Part shown: positions 1 through 8,845 of the stretch, in pieces
Layout of the letters: each line of letters starts with the position of its first letter
Position numbering within the stretch: the stretch's first letter is position 1
The notes under the pieces: model-generated
Seen by the model: only the letters and a program-made list of their open reading frames with translations
Database searches by the model: none
What the model was told of the DNA's origin: nothing
Translations under genes and position numbers: made by a program
DNA from: Bog-473 sp963788585
GTDB lineage: Bacteria > Actinomycetota > Acidimicrobiia > Acidimicrobiales > RAAP-2
Reading direction: 5' to 3'
Assembly: GCA_963788585.1 (NCBI GenBank)
Contig: CAWBHA010000003.1
Coordinates: 1,674,001-1,738,000, forward strand
DNA length: 64,000 bases

Positions 1-928
1 CGCCCCGAGCCACCAGAAGCGCACGACGACCCTTTTGATAGCGGCTGAGCATGGTCTCGCCCGCTCCGGGTGTGGAACGGATCTCCTCCACCAGCGCACG
101 CTCGTCGCGGTAGAACAGCCCGCCCAGGCCGCGGACGAAGTTTTCGAGAATCTCCCCCTCGTCGTAGTCGCCCTCGGCCAGGCCCAGCCGCGGGCTCGGA
201 CGCAATTGGCGCCGCGCGTTGGGCAGGCGCCCGTAATGAGCGTGGAGGCCGAGAGGCTCGTAATCGAGGCTGACGTCGTCGGTCCACGGGAGGAGCTGCG
301 GGTGGGTTCCCTGCACGTGGTAGCCCTCGTTGAACGCGTCGACGGCTACCTTCCAATTGGCAGGGAGCACCGTCGACAAAGACGTGCGGACGCGGAGCCG
401 GTCGAGGTGGTAGGGAGCCAGCAGGGTCGGCAAAGGGTCGAGGTACTCGAGCAGCGGTGGCGCGCCCGGATCGAGGCAGATCCAGACGAAGCCCCCCCAA
501 CGGTCGACTTGGACCGCCTTGAGGCCGGTCTGCGGCGGGATCGGGTCGAACTCGTCCCGGTCGACTACCTCGACCAGGCGCCCGTCCAGGTCGTAGCGCC
601 AGGCGTGGTAGCGGCACCGGATGCCGCCGTCGGCGAAGCAGCCGGTCCCATCGGCGAGACGCGTGCCGCGGTGCAGACACGTGTTGTGAAAGGCCCGGAC
701 GGTGTCGGGGTCCGCCCTGACGACGAGGATCGACTGGTCGCCGATGAGGTATTCGGTGAAGGCCCCGACCTCGGCGATCTCGTCCTCCCGGCACGCGACC
801 TGCCAGACACGCGACCAGAGCCGGTCGAACTCCAGCTCGGCGAAGTCCGGACTGGTGTAGCGCTCACGAGGGACGGCGCCGTCCTCGCCGATCAAGACCT
901 TCTCGAGATCCACGTCGCGGTTCACCAT
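1..928 (-). CDS. Rieske non-heme iron oxygenase, alpha subunit (3' end outside window)
   Basis: The reading frame starts at ATG 928 and stays open to the window edge, giving 309 residues. A Rieske [2Fe-2S] site is visible near residues 84-107 (CLH, then CRYH), and the mononuclear iron motif follows as DAFNEGYHVQGTHP with its Asp and two His. This is the layout of ring-hydroxylating oxygenase large subunits, which use a reductase partner to hydroxylate aromatic or steroid-like substrates. The C-terminal part of the catalytic domain is missing only because of the window boundary. It is divergent from the acyl-CoA ligase 118 bp away, so the two may share a promoter region and a catabolic role. 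Substrate cannot be inferred. Confidence 0.9.
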   Translation of the reverse strand, partial: MVNRDVDLEKVLIGEDGAVPRERYTSPDFAELEFDRLWSRVWQVACREDEIAEVGAFTEYLIGDQSILVVRADPDTVRAFHNTCLHRGTRLADGTGCFADGGIRCRYHAWRYDLDGRLVEVVDRDEFDPIPPQTGLKAVQVDRWGGFVWICLDPGAPPLLEYLDPLPTLLAPYHLDRLRVRTSLSTVLPANWKVAVDAFNEGYHVQGTHPQLLPWTDDVSLDYEPLGLHAHYGRLPNARRQLRPSPRLGLAEGDYDEGEILENFVRGLGGLFYRDERALVEEIRSTPGAGETMLSRYQKGRRALLVARG

Positions 929-1046
929 CGATGCGCCCAGTCGTCCGTCGTTCCCTCGAGTTTCGCACCGCCATGCTAGGGCGCGACGCAACTTCAGCGG
1001 GACGTCACCTCGAAGAGGCCGACCGGCCGCTCGGTATGCTGCCGCC

Positions 1047-2832
1047 ATGCCCGGCGCAGGACCCGCCACCTTCGCCCCACCGCTGGCCGAGGTGCCGCTG
1101 CCGGCTCCGGACGCCGCGTCCTTGTTGCGGCGCAACGGCACCGACGAGCGCTACGCCGATCGTCCGGCCCTTCGCTTCGGGAACCTCGTCTGGACCCACG
1201 CCGAGCTGCTCGACGAAGCGGTGCGGTATGCGGGGCTGTTTGCCTCTCGCCTCGAGCCCGGCCGTCCCTCCCACGTCGGCGTCCTCCTCGACAACACGCC
1301 CGACTATGTCTTTGCGCTGTGCGGTGCCGGGCTGGCAGGCGTCGCCGTCGCAGGGTTGAACCACACCCGGCACGGGGAGCATCTCGCACGCGACGTCGCG
1401 CATACGGACGTGCAGCTCGTGATCACGGAACCACGCCACCAAGAGCAGCTCGATGCGGCGATCGAGGGCTTCGATCTTCCCGGGGGCGTCCTCGTCTCGG
1501 ATCGCTTCGCGGACGGCGACGATCCTCCCGCCACGGGGGAGATGCTTGTCCGAGCGCTCGACGAGGCGCGGTACGCGCCGCTGCAGTGGGAGCCCGCGTG
1601 CGGGTGCGTCGCCCGAGCCTGCGGTCGACGCCCTGTGGGCGTTGCTCTTCACCTCCGGGACGTCGGCGGCTCCGAAGGCCGTGCGCTGCACGCAGTACCG
1701 GCTCCTCACCACGGGCAACCGGATGGCCATGATGCTCGAGCTCACGCCCGACGACGTGGGATACGCCGCCATGCCGCTCTTCCACACCAATTCCTTGATG
1801 TCCGCCTTCGCTCCGGCGTTGGTGGCCGGTGCCTCGCTCTCCCTGGCCCGTCGCTTCAGCGCCTCTCGGTTTCTCCCAGATGTTCGCCGCTACGGCGCGA
1901 CCTGGTTCAACTACACCGGCAAGGTGCTCGCCTACGTGGTGGCCACGCCGGCCCGTCCCGACGACGCCGACAATCCCTTGCGGGTCGCGTTCGGCAACGA
2001 AGGGTCCCCGGGAGTCGTCGAAGCCGCGGCGACGCGCTTTGGCCTGCGCATCATCGACGTTTTCGGGTCTACCGAGGGTGGCATCGCCCTGGACCGCACG
2101 GGGCAGCGTCCGCCCAGCTCGATCGGGCGTCTCCGTCAGGGGATCATGGTCGTCGACGACGACGGGCGCGAAGCGCCGCGCGCCGAATTCGATGTCAATG
2201 GCCGCCTCACGAACGCGAATCGATGCGTGGGTGAGATCGTCAACACGCTGGGTACCGGCCCTTTCGAGGGCTATTACCGCAACGAAGAGGCGATGTGCCG
2301 CGCCACGAGGAACGGCTGGTATTGGAGCGGCGATCTCGGCTACGTCGACCGGGACGGCTGGGTCTACTTCGCCGGGCGAACCTCGGACTGGCTCCGGGTC
2401 GACGGCGAGAACTTCCCCGCGGCGCCCATCGAGGCGGTCATCGCCCGCCACCCCGAGGTGGTGCTGGCGTCGGTGTTCGGAGTGCCTGATCCGGATTCGG
2501 GTGACCAGGTGATGGCTGCCGTGGTCGTCCGCGAGGGTGCGTCCTTCGACGGCGCGTCCTTTGCCGCCTGGCTGGACGGACAGCCCGAGCTCAGCCCGAA
2601 GTGGCGCCCCCACTTCGTCCGCCTCGCCCGCGTGCTGCCGACCACGCCCACCAACAAGGTCCTCACTCGCACGCTCGTGCACGAGAAGTTCCGCTCCGAC
2701 CGTGTGGGCGACGACCCGGTCTTGGTGCGCGACCGTGGGTCGCCACATTTCCGGACCTTCACGAAGGAAGACGAGGTCGGGCTGCGTGCCGCATTCGAGG
2801 CCAACGGACGGGGCGACGCCTGGGATCTCTGA
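1047..2832 (+). CDS. Acyl-CoA ligase (FadD/AMP-binding family), frameshifted near 1603
   Basis: This is an adenylate-forming ligase that activates a carboxylic acid as acyl-AMP and then acyl-CoA. The N-terminal 185 residues are in one frame; from about 1605 the protein continues in the next frame with the P-loop-like FTSGTSAAPK, the A5 motif FGSTEGG, the YWSGDLGYVD motif, GRTSDWLRVDGENF and the C-terminal catalytic Lys in TPTNK. Removing one G from the GGG at 1602-1604 restores a continuous protein of about 594 residues, normal for the family and similar in style to mycobacterial FadD17/FadD1-type ligases. Either a sequence error or an early pseudogene. It lies next to a Rieske oxygenase, consistent with degradation of a hydrophobic acid. 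Confidence 0.85.
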
Positions 2833-2915
2833 GGCGCGGTGCGGGCGGCCCGGTTGGGCGCCGTGATGAGGGCCGGCGGTGACCTGATCCTTTGCAAGAC
2901 TCGACCGGACCGGGC

Positions 2916-2945
2916 GTCGAGCTCGTGTGAGTCGAACTCGTGTGA
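2916..2945. repeat. Two tandem 15-bp repeats upstream of the antiporter gene
   Basis: Two adjacent copies of GTCGARCTCGTGTGA (one mismatch) sit about 35 bp upstream of the antiporter start. They could be an operator or a slippage product; nothing else supports a function. Confidence 0.4.
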
Positions 2946-2978
2946 ATTGGGGAGTGCGTCGATGCCAGGGGGTTTGCC

Positions 2979-4193
2979 ATGGTGACCTTCGACTTCACCG
3001 GGTTGCTCGTCGTGGCGGTGGTGGCCTTCCTCGCCCCGATCGTGGCCGGCCTCATACCGCGCCGGCTCGTTCCCGCGGTCGTGCTCGAGGTCCTCTTCGG
3101 TGTGGCGGTGGGGCCGGAAGGCCTGGGGTGGGTCCACGCGCAGGGCGCCGTCGAATTGCTCTATCTCATGGGCCTGGGCTTCCTGCTCTTCCTGGCCGGC
3201 CAGGACATCGAGCCGGAGCACTTTCGCGACCCGATGGCCAGAGTCACCGCGACGGCGTACGTGGTGTCGTTGGCACTCGCCTTCCCCGTCGCGGTCGGCC
3301 TCGTCGCCGTGTCGTCGGGCGCCGACCTCCGGCTTCTCGCGCTCTCGCTGACCTCGAGCTCGCTCGGGATCCTTGTTCCCGTTGTGCGCGACGCCGGCGA
3401 GATCAACACCAACTTCGGCCAGCTCACCGTGATGGCGGGCACGATGGGTGAGTTCGCCTCGCTCCTCCTCCTCACCATCCTGTTCTCCGCCGACGCCAAG
3501 ACGACGGAGGAACAGCTCGTCTACGTCGGGATCCTGGCGGTCGCGGCCTTCGGCACCGGCTTCGGCCTCTATCTCCTCTGGCGGACGGGTCGTATGAGCC
3601 GGGTGCTCAGTGCGCTCGACGACACCACGTCGCAGCTGCGGGTGCGGGGCGCGTTCGTGGTGCTGCTGATCTTTGCCGGGCTGGCCCACGGGTTCGGCGT
3701 CGACTCGCTCCTCGGAGCCTTCGTCGCCGGGGTCGTGTTGCGTGCGGCCGACCGCGACGACCGGCCCAACATCGAGGTCTTCAAGGCCAAGCTCGACGCG
3801 ATCGGGTTCGGGTTCCTGATCCCGGTGTTCTTCGTGGCCACGGGTGTCCAGTTCAATGTCGGCGCATTGTTCTCCCACACTTCGGCCCTCGAGCTCGTGC
3901 CTCTCCTCGTCCTTGCGATCGTGATCGTCCGGGGCGGGCCGGCCCTCTTCCTCTACCGCTCACAGGTAGGCACGCGTCCGGCGATCGCTGTGGGTTTCTT
4001 GCAGTCCGCCACCCTGACCTTCCCCGTCGTGGTGGCCGAGATCGGCCTCTCGCTCAAGCTGCTGAGCCAGGCCTCGGCGGCGGCGCTGATCGGCGCCGCC
4101 CTCCTCTCGGTTTTGCTCTTTCCGGCCATCGCGTTGGCCCTGCGCCCATGGACGACGCCGGTGGCACAGCCGGGTACTGCGCCCAGTCCGTAG
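2979..4193 (+). CDS. Cation:proton antiporter, CPA2/Na+-H+ exchanger family
   Basis: The 404-residue protein is almost entirely hydrophobic with about 12 predicted membrane segments, matching the membrane domain of KefB/NapA-type CPA2 exchangers. The segment around residues 60-75 (LGFLLFLAGQDIEP) is the typical TM3 region, and the LGAFVAGVVL stretch near 250 is the characteristic broken-helix region. No C-terminal TrkA-N domain is present, so it is a membrane-only member. It should exchange Na+ or K+ for protons across the cytoplasmic membrane. It ends 15 bp before the convergent PHB-depolymerase-like gene. The ion cannot be stated from sequence. Confidence 0.85.
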   Translation: MVTFDFTGLLVVAVVAFLAPIVAGLIPRRLVPAVVLEVLFGVAVGPEGLGWVHAQGAVELLYLMGLGFLLFLAGQDIEPEHFRDPMARVTATAYVVSLALAFPVAVGLVAVSSGADLRLLALSLTSSSLGILVPVVRDAGEINTNFGQLTVMAGTMGEFASLLLLTILFSADAKTTEEQLVYVGILAVAAFGTGFGLYLLWRTGRMSRVLSALDDTTSQLRVRGAFVVLLIFAGLAHGFGVDSLLGAFVAGVVLRAADRDDRPNIEVFKAKLDAIGFGFLIPVFFVATGVQFNVGALFSHTSALELVPLLVLAIVIVRGGPALFLYRSQVGTRPAIAVGFLQSATLTFPVVVAEIGLSLKLLSQASAAALIGAALLSVLLFPAIALALRPWTTPVAQPGTAPSP

Positions 4194-4208
4194 GCCGGGG
4201 GGCCACCG

Positions 4209-4983
4209 TCACGCAGACGTGAGCACGCCCCAGAGCTCTTCGGTGGCGTCGATCTCGTGCGACGTCCGTCCGAGCAGCAGGCGGAGCGCGATGGGCAGGC
4301 GCGAGCCGGGCCAGGTGTGGCCGGCCCCCCGGGGACACCCAGAGCGTCACCGCACCGGGCTGGTCCTACGGGCCGAACGCGAGGCGGGTCAGCGCCGGCG
4401 CGACCTGCGATCGCTCCGGTTCCGTCGGGACGCCGTTCGCCCTGGCCCAGCCGATGGCCGCGTCGAGCACGCTCTCGTTCCAGCGGGCGGTGCCGCTGCC
4501 CGCGTAGGGATTGATCCGATCGTTGGTCCCGTGGAAGGCGACGACGCGCACGGGCCGCGGCAGCGGGCCGTCCGAGGGTGCCCGCAGGCCGGCAACGGCA
4601 CCCAGCAGGACGACTTCGTCGCCATGCTCGGACGCGAATCGGCTGGCCATGCGGGCACGGCCCGACATGCCGGTGACCGAGAGACGGGGACTCGACGGTG
4701 CGAACACCTCACGCAGGTGGTCCACGGCCGCCGCCAGGAAGGCGCCGTCGGCCGAGAGGTCCCACTCGAATCCCGAACCCAGGCGCAGGCTCCCTTCGGG
4801 GAACGCCACGACGGCCCCCTGCTCGGAGAGCGGCGCCATCCGGCTCAGCCGGATCTGGCCCTCGGGGCTCGAGCGGCTCCCGTGCAGGCTCAGCAGCACG
4901 ATGGACGGGGTGCCCGCCGGCTGGGCGACGAGCAGGCGCCGCCGGGCGCCGCCGACCTCGATGATGTGCGGCGTCACGTCCAA
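4209..4983 (-). pseudogene. PHB depolymerase/LpqC-like alpha/beta hydrolase, disrupted
   Basis: The first 205 residues match secreted-esterase-type alpha/beta hydrolases: an oxyanion LHG, a nucleophile region TGMSGRARMA, and the acid site HGTNDRINPYAG. The frame then meets a TAG at about 4366-4368. Beyond it the same frame reads AVTLWVSPGG, and one base later the family's C-terminal GHTWPG (catalytic His) followed by LGRTSHEIDATEELW appears, ending at TGA 4209. The slip coincides with a C6 run at 4325-4330 (G6 on the coding strand). The nucleophile motif is GMSGR rather than GxSxG, a further departure. One stop, one frameshift and one altered motif together favour a decaying gene. No signal peptide is evident. 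Confidence 0.75.
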
Positions 4984-5125
4984 GACGCGAAAACGCTACC
5001 CCCGAGTCGGTTTTTCGGCACACGCAGGACTCGTTTGTGCACGGCCGGTGCGGCTACGGAGGACCGACGGGTAGTGTCACCCGGAACCGGACAGTGACCG
5101 AGGCAGAACGGGAGATTGGCATCCG

Positions 5126-5494
5126 ATGGGGAGCGAGGGATTGCACGAGCCGGCAGAGCTCCTCGACGAGGCAACCGTCGACCACCATCGAGCGTTCACG
5201 TCGTTGGTCGAGGAGCTCCAGGCCGTCGATTGGTACGACCAGCGGGTCACGGCGACCAAGGACACCAGCCTGGCCGACATCCTGGCGCACAACCGGGACG
5301 AGGAGAAGGAGCACGCGTCCATGACCCTCGAGTGGCTGCGTCGGCGCGATCCCGCGCTCGACGGCCACCTCCGTACCTACTTGTTCACGACGGAACCGGT
5401 CACCGAGGTCGAGGCGGAAACGGAAGCGGCGGGCGGGCCGGCACCGGCCGCGACCGGCTCGCTCGGAATCGGCAGCCTGAAAGGGAATGAGTGA
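5126..5494 (+). CDS. Encapsulated ferritin-like protein (EncFtn), encapsulin cargo
   Basis: The 122-residue protein has the short two-helix form of encapsulated ferritins, which assemble as decamers and oxidise Fe(II) inside an encapsulin shell. Candidate ferroxidase ligands are Glu30 in FTSLVEELQ and Glu60/His63 in the NRDEEKEHA motif, the positions used in characterised EncFtn proteins. After residue 80 the chain becomes low-complexity (EAETEAAGG) and ends with GSLGIGSLKG, which matches known cargo-loading peptides that dock on the inner shell surface. A GGGAG ribosome site precedes ATG 5126. Its stop overlaps the start of the shell gene (TGATG), so the two are translationally coupled. Confidence 0.93.
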   Translation: MGSEGLHEPAELLDEATVDHHRAFTSLVEELQAVDWYDQRVTATKDTSLADILAHNRDEEKEHASMTLEWLRRRDPALDGHLRTYLFTTEPVTEVEAETEAAGGPAPAATGSLGIGSLKGNE

Positions 5495-6300
5495 TGGATC
5501 ACCTGTACCGGGAGCTGGCTCCCGTCTCCGAGAGCGCGTGGGCGCAGATCGAGGACGAGGCCAAGGGCCGCCTCGTCACCCATCTGGCCGCGCGCAAGCT
5601 GGTAGACCTGGCCGGGCCGCACGGGTGGGGGCACTCCGCGACCGAGCTGGGGCGGGTCGACGAGGTGGCCAGTCCCGCCGAAGGGGTGCGCGCCCTCCAG
5701 CGCCGCGTCCTCCCCTTGGTCGAGCTGCGGGCGGAGTTCAGCGTGTCGCGCGAGGAGCTCGACGACGCCGACCGCGGCGCCTCCGACATCGAGCTCCCCG
5801 AGCTCGACGAAGCGGTGCGCCAGATAGCCGTCGCCGAGAACGTCGCCGTCTTCCACGGCTATCCGGCTGCGGGGATACTCGGGATCACCGAGTGCAGCGC
5901 GCATCCGCCGATCACCTTCGAGGCGGACATGGAGGAGTACCCGAGGGTGGTCGCCCAGGCGGTCGACGTCATGCGCCGATCCGGCATCGGCGGCCCCTAC
6001 GGGCTCGCCATCGGTCCCGAGATCTACACGGGCATCGTCGAGACGACCGAGCACGGCGGCCACTTGCTCTTCGACCACCTCCGTCGGATCCTCGACGGGC
6101 CTCTCGTCTGGGCGCCGGGGGTCCAGGGCGGAGTGGTGCTCAGCCTGCGCGGTGGCGACTTCGTCATCGACTGCGGGCAGGACCTCTCCGTCGGGTATCT
6201 CGCACACGACGCAGAGGTCGTCCGCCTCTACGTGGAGGAGAGCCTCAGCTTCCGCTGCCATGAGCCCGACGCAGCGGTCGCGCTCCGACGCGCCGGCTGA
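5494..6300 (+). CDS. Family 1 encapsulin shell protein
   Basis: The 268-residue protein is a full-length HK97-fold encapsulin: the N-terminal helix that binds cargo (MDHLYRELAPVSESAW), the region VDLAGPHGWGHSATELGRV, the axial domain with YPRVVAQAVDVMRRSGIGGPYGLAIG, and the C-terminal LYVEESLSFRC. These self-assemble into an icosahedral protein compartment. Paired with the ferritin-like gene just upstream it should form an iron-storage nanocompartment that sequesters iron and limits oxidative damage. An in-frame GTG one codon before ATG 5494 is possible. Its 3' end may overlap the next gene by 41 bp. Confidence 0.95.
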   Translation: MDHLYRELAPVSESAWAQIEDEAKGRLVTHLAARKLVDLAGPHGWGHSATELGRVDEVASPAEGVRALQRRVLPLVELRAEFSVSREELDDADRGASDIELPELDEAVRQIAVAENVAVFHGYPAAGILGITECSAHPPITFEADMEEYPRVVAQAVDVMRRSGIGGPYGLAIGPEIYTGIVETTEHGGHLLFDHLRRILDGPLVWAPGVQGGVVLSLRGGDFVIDCGQDLSVGYLAHDAEVVRLYVEESLSFRCHEPDAAVALRRAG

Positions 6301-7648
6301 CGTCCGACCTCGCCCGAGACGGCGAACCGTGTTCGCGTCTCGATCGCCTGCCCTCTCGGTGCGCGCGCGTCTCGGCCGCGGGACGACACTTGCAGTTGTC
6401 TGTGCGGTAACGGCCGGAGTCCTGGTCGTCCCGGTTGAGACGGCCGGCGCCGCGGCTGCGAGCAGGCGCCAGCCGATGACTCGTCCCCTGGTGGGCGCGT
6501 ACTACTACCTGTGGAACCCCGAGAACTTCTCCGGCGGCACCCTCCGTGGCCATCTGGACCCGCCGCAGCAGCCGCCGGCGTCCCTCGTGAACTCGAGCAG
6601 CCCGCGCACGGCGGCGCGGGACATCACCAACGCGCGCCGGGCGGGGATCGACTTCTTCGCCGTCGACTGGTGGCCGTACGACCCTGGTTACTCCGGACGC
6701 GACTACCAGCAGGCCGACGCGGCGATGGGGGACTTCCTTCGGGCACCCGACCTCAGTCAGATGAAGTTCGCGATGTTCTACGAGACCTGGAACCTCGGCT
6801 TCGATCCGGTCCGGGAGTCGACCCCGGTCACCTTCCAGATGGAGTTGCACTTCGACGCCGACATGCTCTCGTTCGCGGAGCGCTATTTCCCGAACCGTTC
6901 GTACTTGCGCATCGACGGGCGACCGGTCGTGTTCCTCTACCTGACGCGCACGTTGACCGGTGACGTGGCGGGCATGATCCGTGGCGCCCGCACGGTGCTC
7001 GAGAGACGGGGCTACGACCCGTACTTCATCGGTGACGAGGTGTACTGGCGGGTCACGCCCGAGGTGCAGCAGCCCGGCGGCCCGGTCCTCACGACCGCGC
7101 CCCAGGTGAACCGGATCGAGCAGTTCGACGCCATCACCAGCTACACGCTGTACTTCGGCGACCCCGAGCCCACACTGGGCCCCATCGAGGACTTCCTGGG
7201 CTATCCCGGCGACAGCGATCTGGTGGCCGACGAGAAGTTCCTGCTGGCGGTCTACCGCAACGCGACGGACGACCGCGTCCCGGTCATCCCCGACGTGGGA
7301 CCGGGCTTCAACGATCGCGGCTTCCGACTGGCCACGAACCATCCGGCCCAGCCGCGCCAATGGACGGCCGGGGAGGGACCGTCGTCGACCCTCGACCACC
7401 TCTTCAGGGAGGTGGCCATCCCCGAGCTCGATCCCCGACTTCCCATGGTGATGGTGACGTCCTGGAACGACTGGAACGAGGACACCGGCATCGAGCCCGT
7501 CGGCGGCACGCCGACGACGGTGGACGACAGTCCGTCGCGGGACGCGTACACCCAGGGCTACCAGTACGGCGGCGAGGGGTGGAGCGCCGTCGAGACCCTG
7601 CGACGCGACGTCGCGCTCCTCGACCGGGACTTCCGGAAGACCTCATGA
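6260..7648 (+). CDS. Secreted GH99/WbsX-like glycoside hydrolase
   Basis: A signal peptide-like segment (LAVVCAVTAGVLVVPVETAGA) is followed by a TIM-barrel protein resembling family 99 endo-alpha-mannosidases and the related WbsX group: VGAYYYLWNPENF at the start of the barrel, IDFFAVDWWPYD, and a late SWNDWNEDTGIEP carrying acidic residues at the expected active-site strand. It probably acts outside the membrane on an alpha-linked glycan. ATG 6260 overlaps the encapsulin end; GTG 6329 gives a more usual signal peptide length and no overlap and may be the true start. Its last codons overlap the convergent YHYH gene by 6 bp. Substrate is unknown. Confidence 0.75.
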   Translation: MSPTQRSRSDAPADVRPRPRRRTVFASRSPALSVRARLGRGTTLAVVCAVTAGVLVVPVETAGAAAASRRQPMTRPLVGAYYYLWNPENFSGGTLRGHLDPPQQPPASLVNSSSPRTAARDITNARRAGIDFFAVDWWPYDPGYSGRDYQQADAAMGDFLRAPDLSQMKFAMFYETWNLGFDPVRESTPVTFQMELHFDADMLSFAERYFPNRSYLRIDGRPVVFLYLTRTLTGDVAGMIRGARTVLERRGYDPYFIGDEVYWRVTPEVQQPGGPVLTTAPQVNRIEQFDAITSYTLYFGDPEPTLGPIEDFLGYPGDSDLVADEKFLLAVYRNATDDRVPVIPDVGPGFNDRGFRLATNHPAQPRQWTAGEGPSSTLDHLFREVAIPELDPRLPMVMVTSWNDWNEDTGIEPVGGTPTTVDDSPSRDAYTQGYQYGGEGWSAVETLRRDVALLDRDFRKTS

Positions 7649-8614
7649 CGGACCAGGACCCGCACCGGGACCGGCGCCACCGCCACCGGAGCCCGGGGGC
7701 GGTCCGCTGGGTGGTCCCTGGCTCCCGTTGTTCTGCGGGGTGAAGGTGGCGTCGATGACGCCGCGGAGCCAGTGCGGGATCGACGGCCACGCGTCGGTCA
7801 GGAAGTAGGCGTACATCCCGTCGGGGAATTCCGGGGTGACGCACAGGCGCCCGTTGCACTGGTCGAGGTCGCCGAGTCCCGCCACGTACTCGTAGTCAGC
7901 CACGTACGTCCCGTCGTACGTGCCGCCGGGATTCCCCGCGCCGCTCGGCCGGGAGCCGGACTTCAGCCGGAAGCTCGAGGCAAGGTTCTTGACCGCACCG
8001 GGCCGGGAGGGGTCGGTGTAGCCGTCGCGCAGGTACACCGGGAATCCGTCGGCGGCCCAACCGACGATCGGCGAGTGGGCATCGGACTTCGAGAGCCAGG
8101 CGGACGTGACCTTGTGATAGTGGTAGTCGCCGTCGGAAGCGTTGCTGCCGACCGGGTGGGTGTGGGCGCCGTAGCGGTCGAGGCTGTTGGGCACGTAATT
8201 CCACGGTCCCAGGAAGTCATTGCCGTAGTAGTCGGCCGAAGCGGTCTCCAAGGTGACTGAGTCGAGATGCACGCCGAGGGTGTAGCCGGTCACGAGCTCG
8301 GTGAGCTCGTCCGCCAGGCGGGGGGCGGTCGAGACGCGGAAGGTGAGATCCTGTGCCGTCGGCGGGGCGACGTAGGAGAAGTCCGGGTCGATGGCGTGGT
8401 CGCTGGGCATCGAGGTCACCTTCATGGTTCGGAAGCCGCCGCCGACGGTCATCTCGAGGTTGGACGTGCGCAGGCCGCCGATGGAGGCCGTCGAGTAGCG
8501 AGACGCCGGCACGACACCCTTGGGCCCGCGGCGTGTGACCGCGCCGGCGAGGCCGGGGGAGAGGCCCGCGACCACGAGGCCGGCGCCTCCCGCCAGCACA
8601 GACCGGCGGGTCAT
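7643..8614 (-). CDS. Tat-exported YHYH-domain protein
   Basis: From ATG 8614 the protein opens with a twin-arginine signal (TRRSVLAGGAGLVVAGL) and an Ala-rich cleavage region. The central domain has the hallmark YHYH (in SDGDYHYHKVT), with WNYVPN and GWAADGFPVYL around it, as in the YHYH family (PF14240), whose members are exported and of uncertain function. The tail is a Gly/Pro-rich low-complexity stretch. The frame extends upstream to 8743 through a repetitive Gly-Asn-Asp segment, which I regard as non-coding because the Tat signal normally lies at the N terminus. It is convergent with the GH99-like gene. Confidence 0.75.
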   Translation of the reverse strand: MTRRSVLAGGAGLVVAGLSPGLAGAVTRRGPKGVVPASRYSTASIGGLRTSNLEMTVGGGFRTMKVTSMPSDHAIDPDFSYVAPPTAQDLTFRVSTAPRLADELTELVTGYTLGVHLDSVTLETASADYYGNDFLGPWNYVPNSLDRYGAHTHPVGSNASDGDYHYHKVTSAWLSKSDAHSPIVGWAADGFPVYLRDGYTDPSRPGAVKNLASSFRLKSGSRPSGAGNPGGTYDGTYVADYEYVAGLGDLDQCNGRLCVTPEFPDGMYAYFLTDAWPSIPHWLRGVIDATFTPQNNGSQGPPSGPPPGSGGGGAGPGAGPGPS

Positions 8615-8845
8615 GCGCGTGCCGACCCCGTCCGTGTGCGCGGTGCGGTCGGGGGGGTCCGAGGTCGTCCTGCCGCGGGTGCCGTCCCGTCTGGACCCGT
8701 CGTTTCCGGGCCTGTCGTTTCCGTGCCTGTCGTGTCCGTACATGGCCCTAGGGTGCGCGCGTGAACGTACGGACAGCTGTGAGCCGAGCGGGCGCGGCCG
8801 CAGAATCGGCCGGAGTCCCGCGGTGCGGCGCCTGTGACGCGCGCC

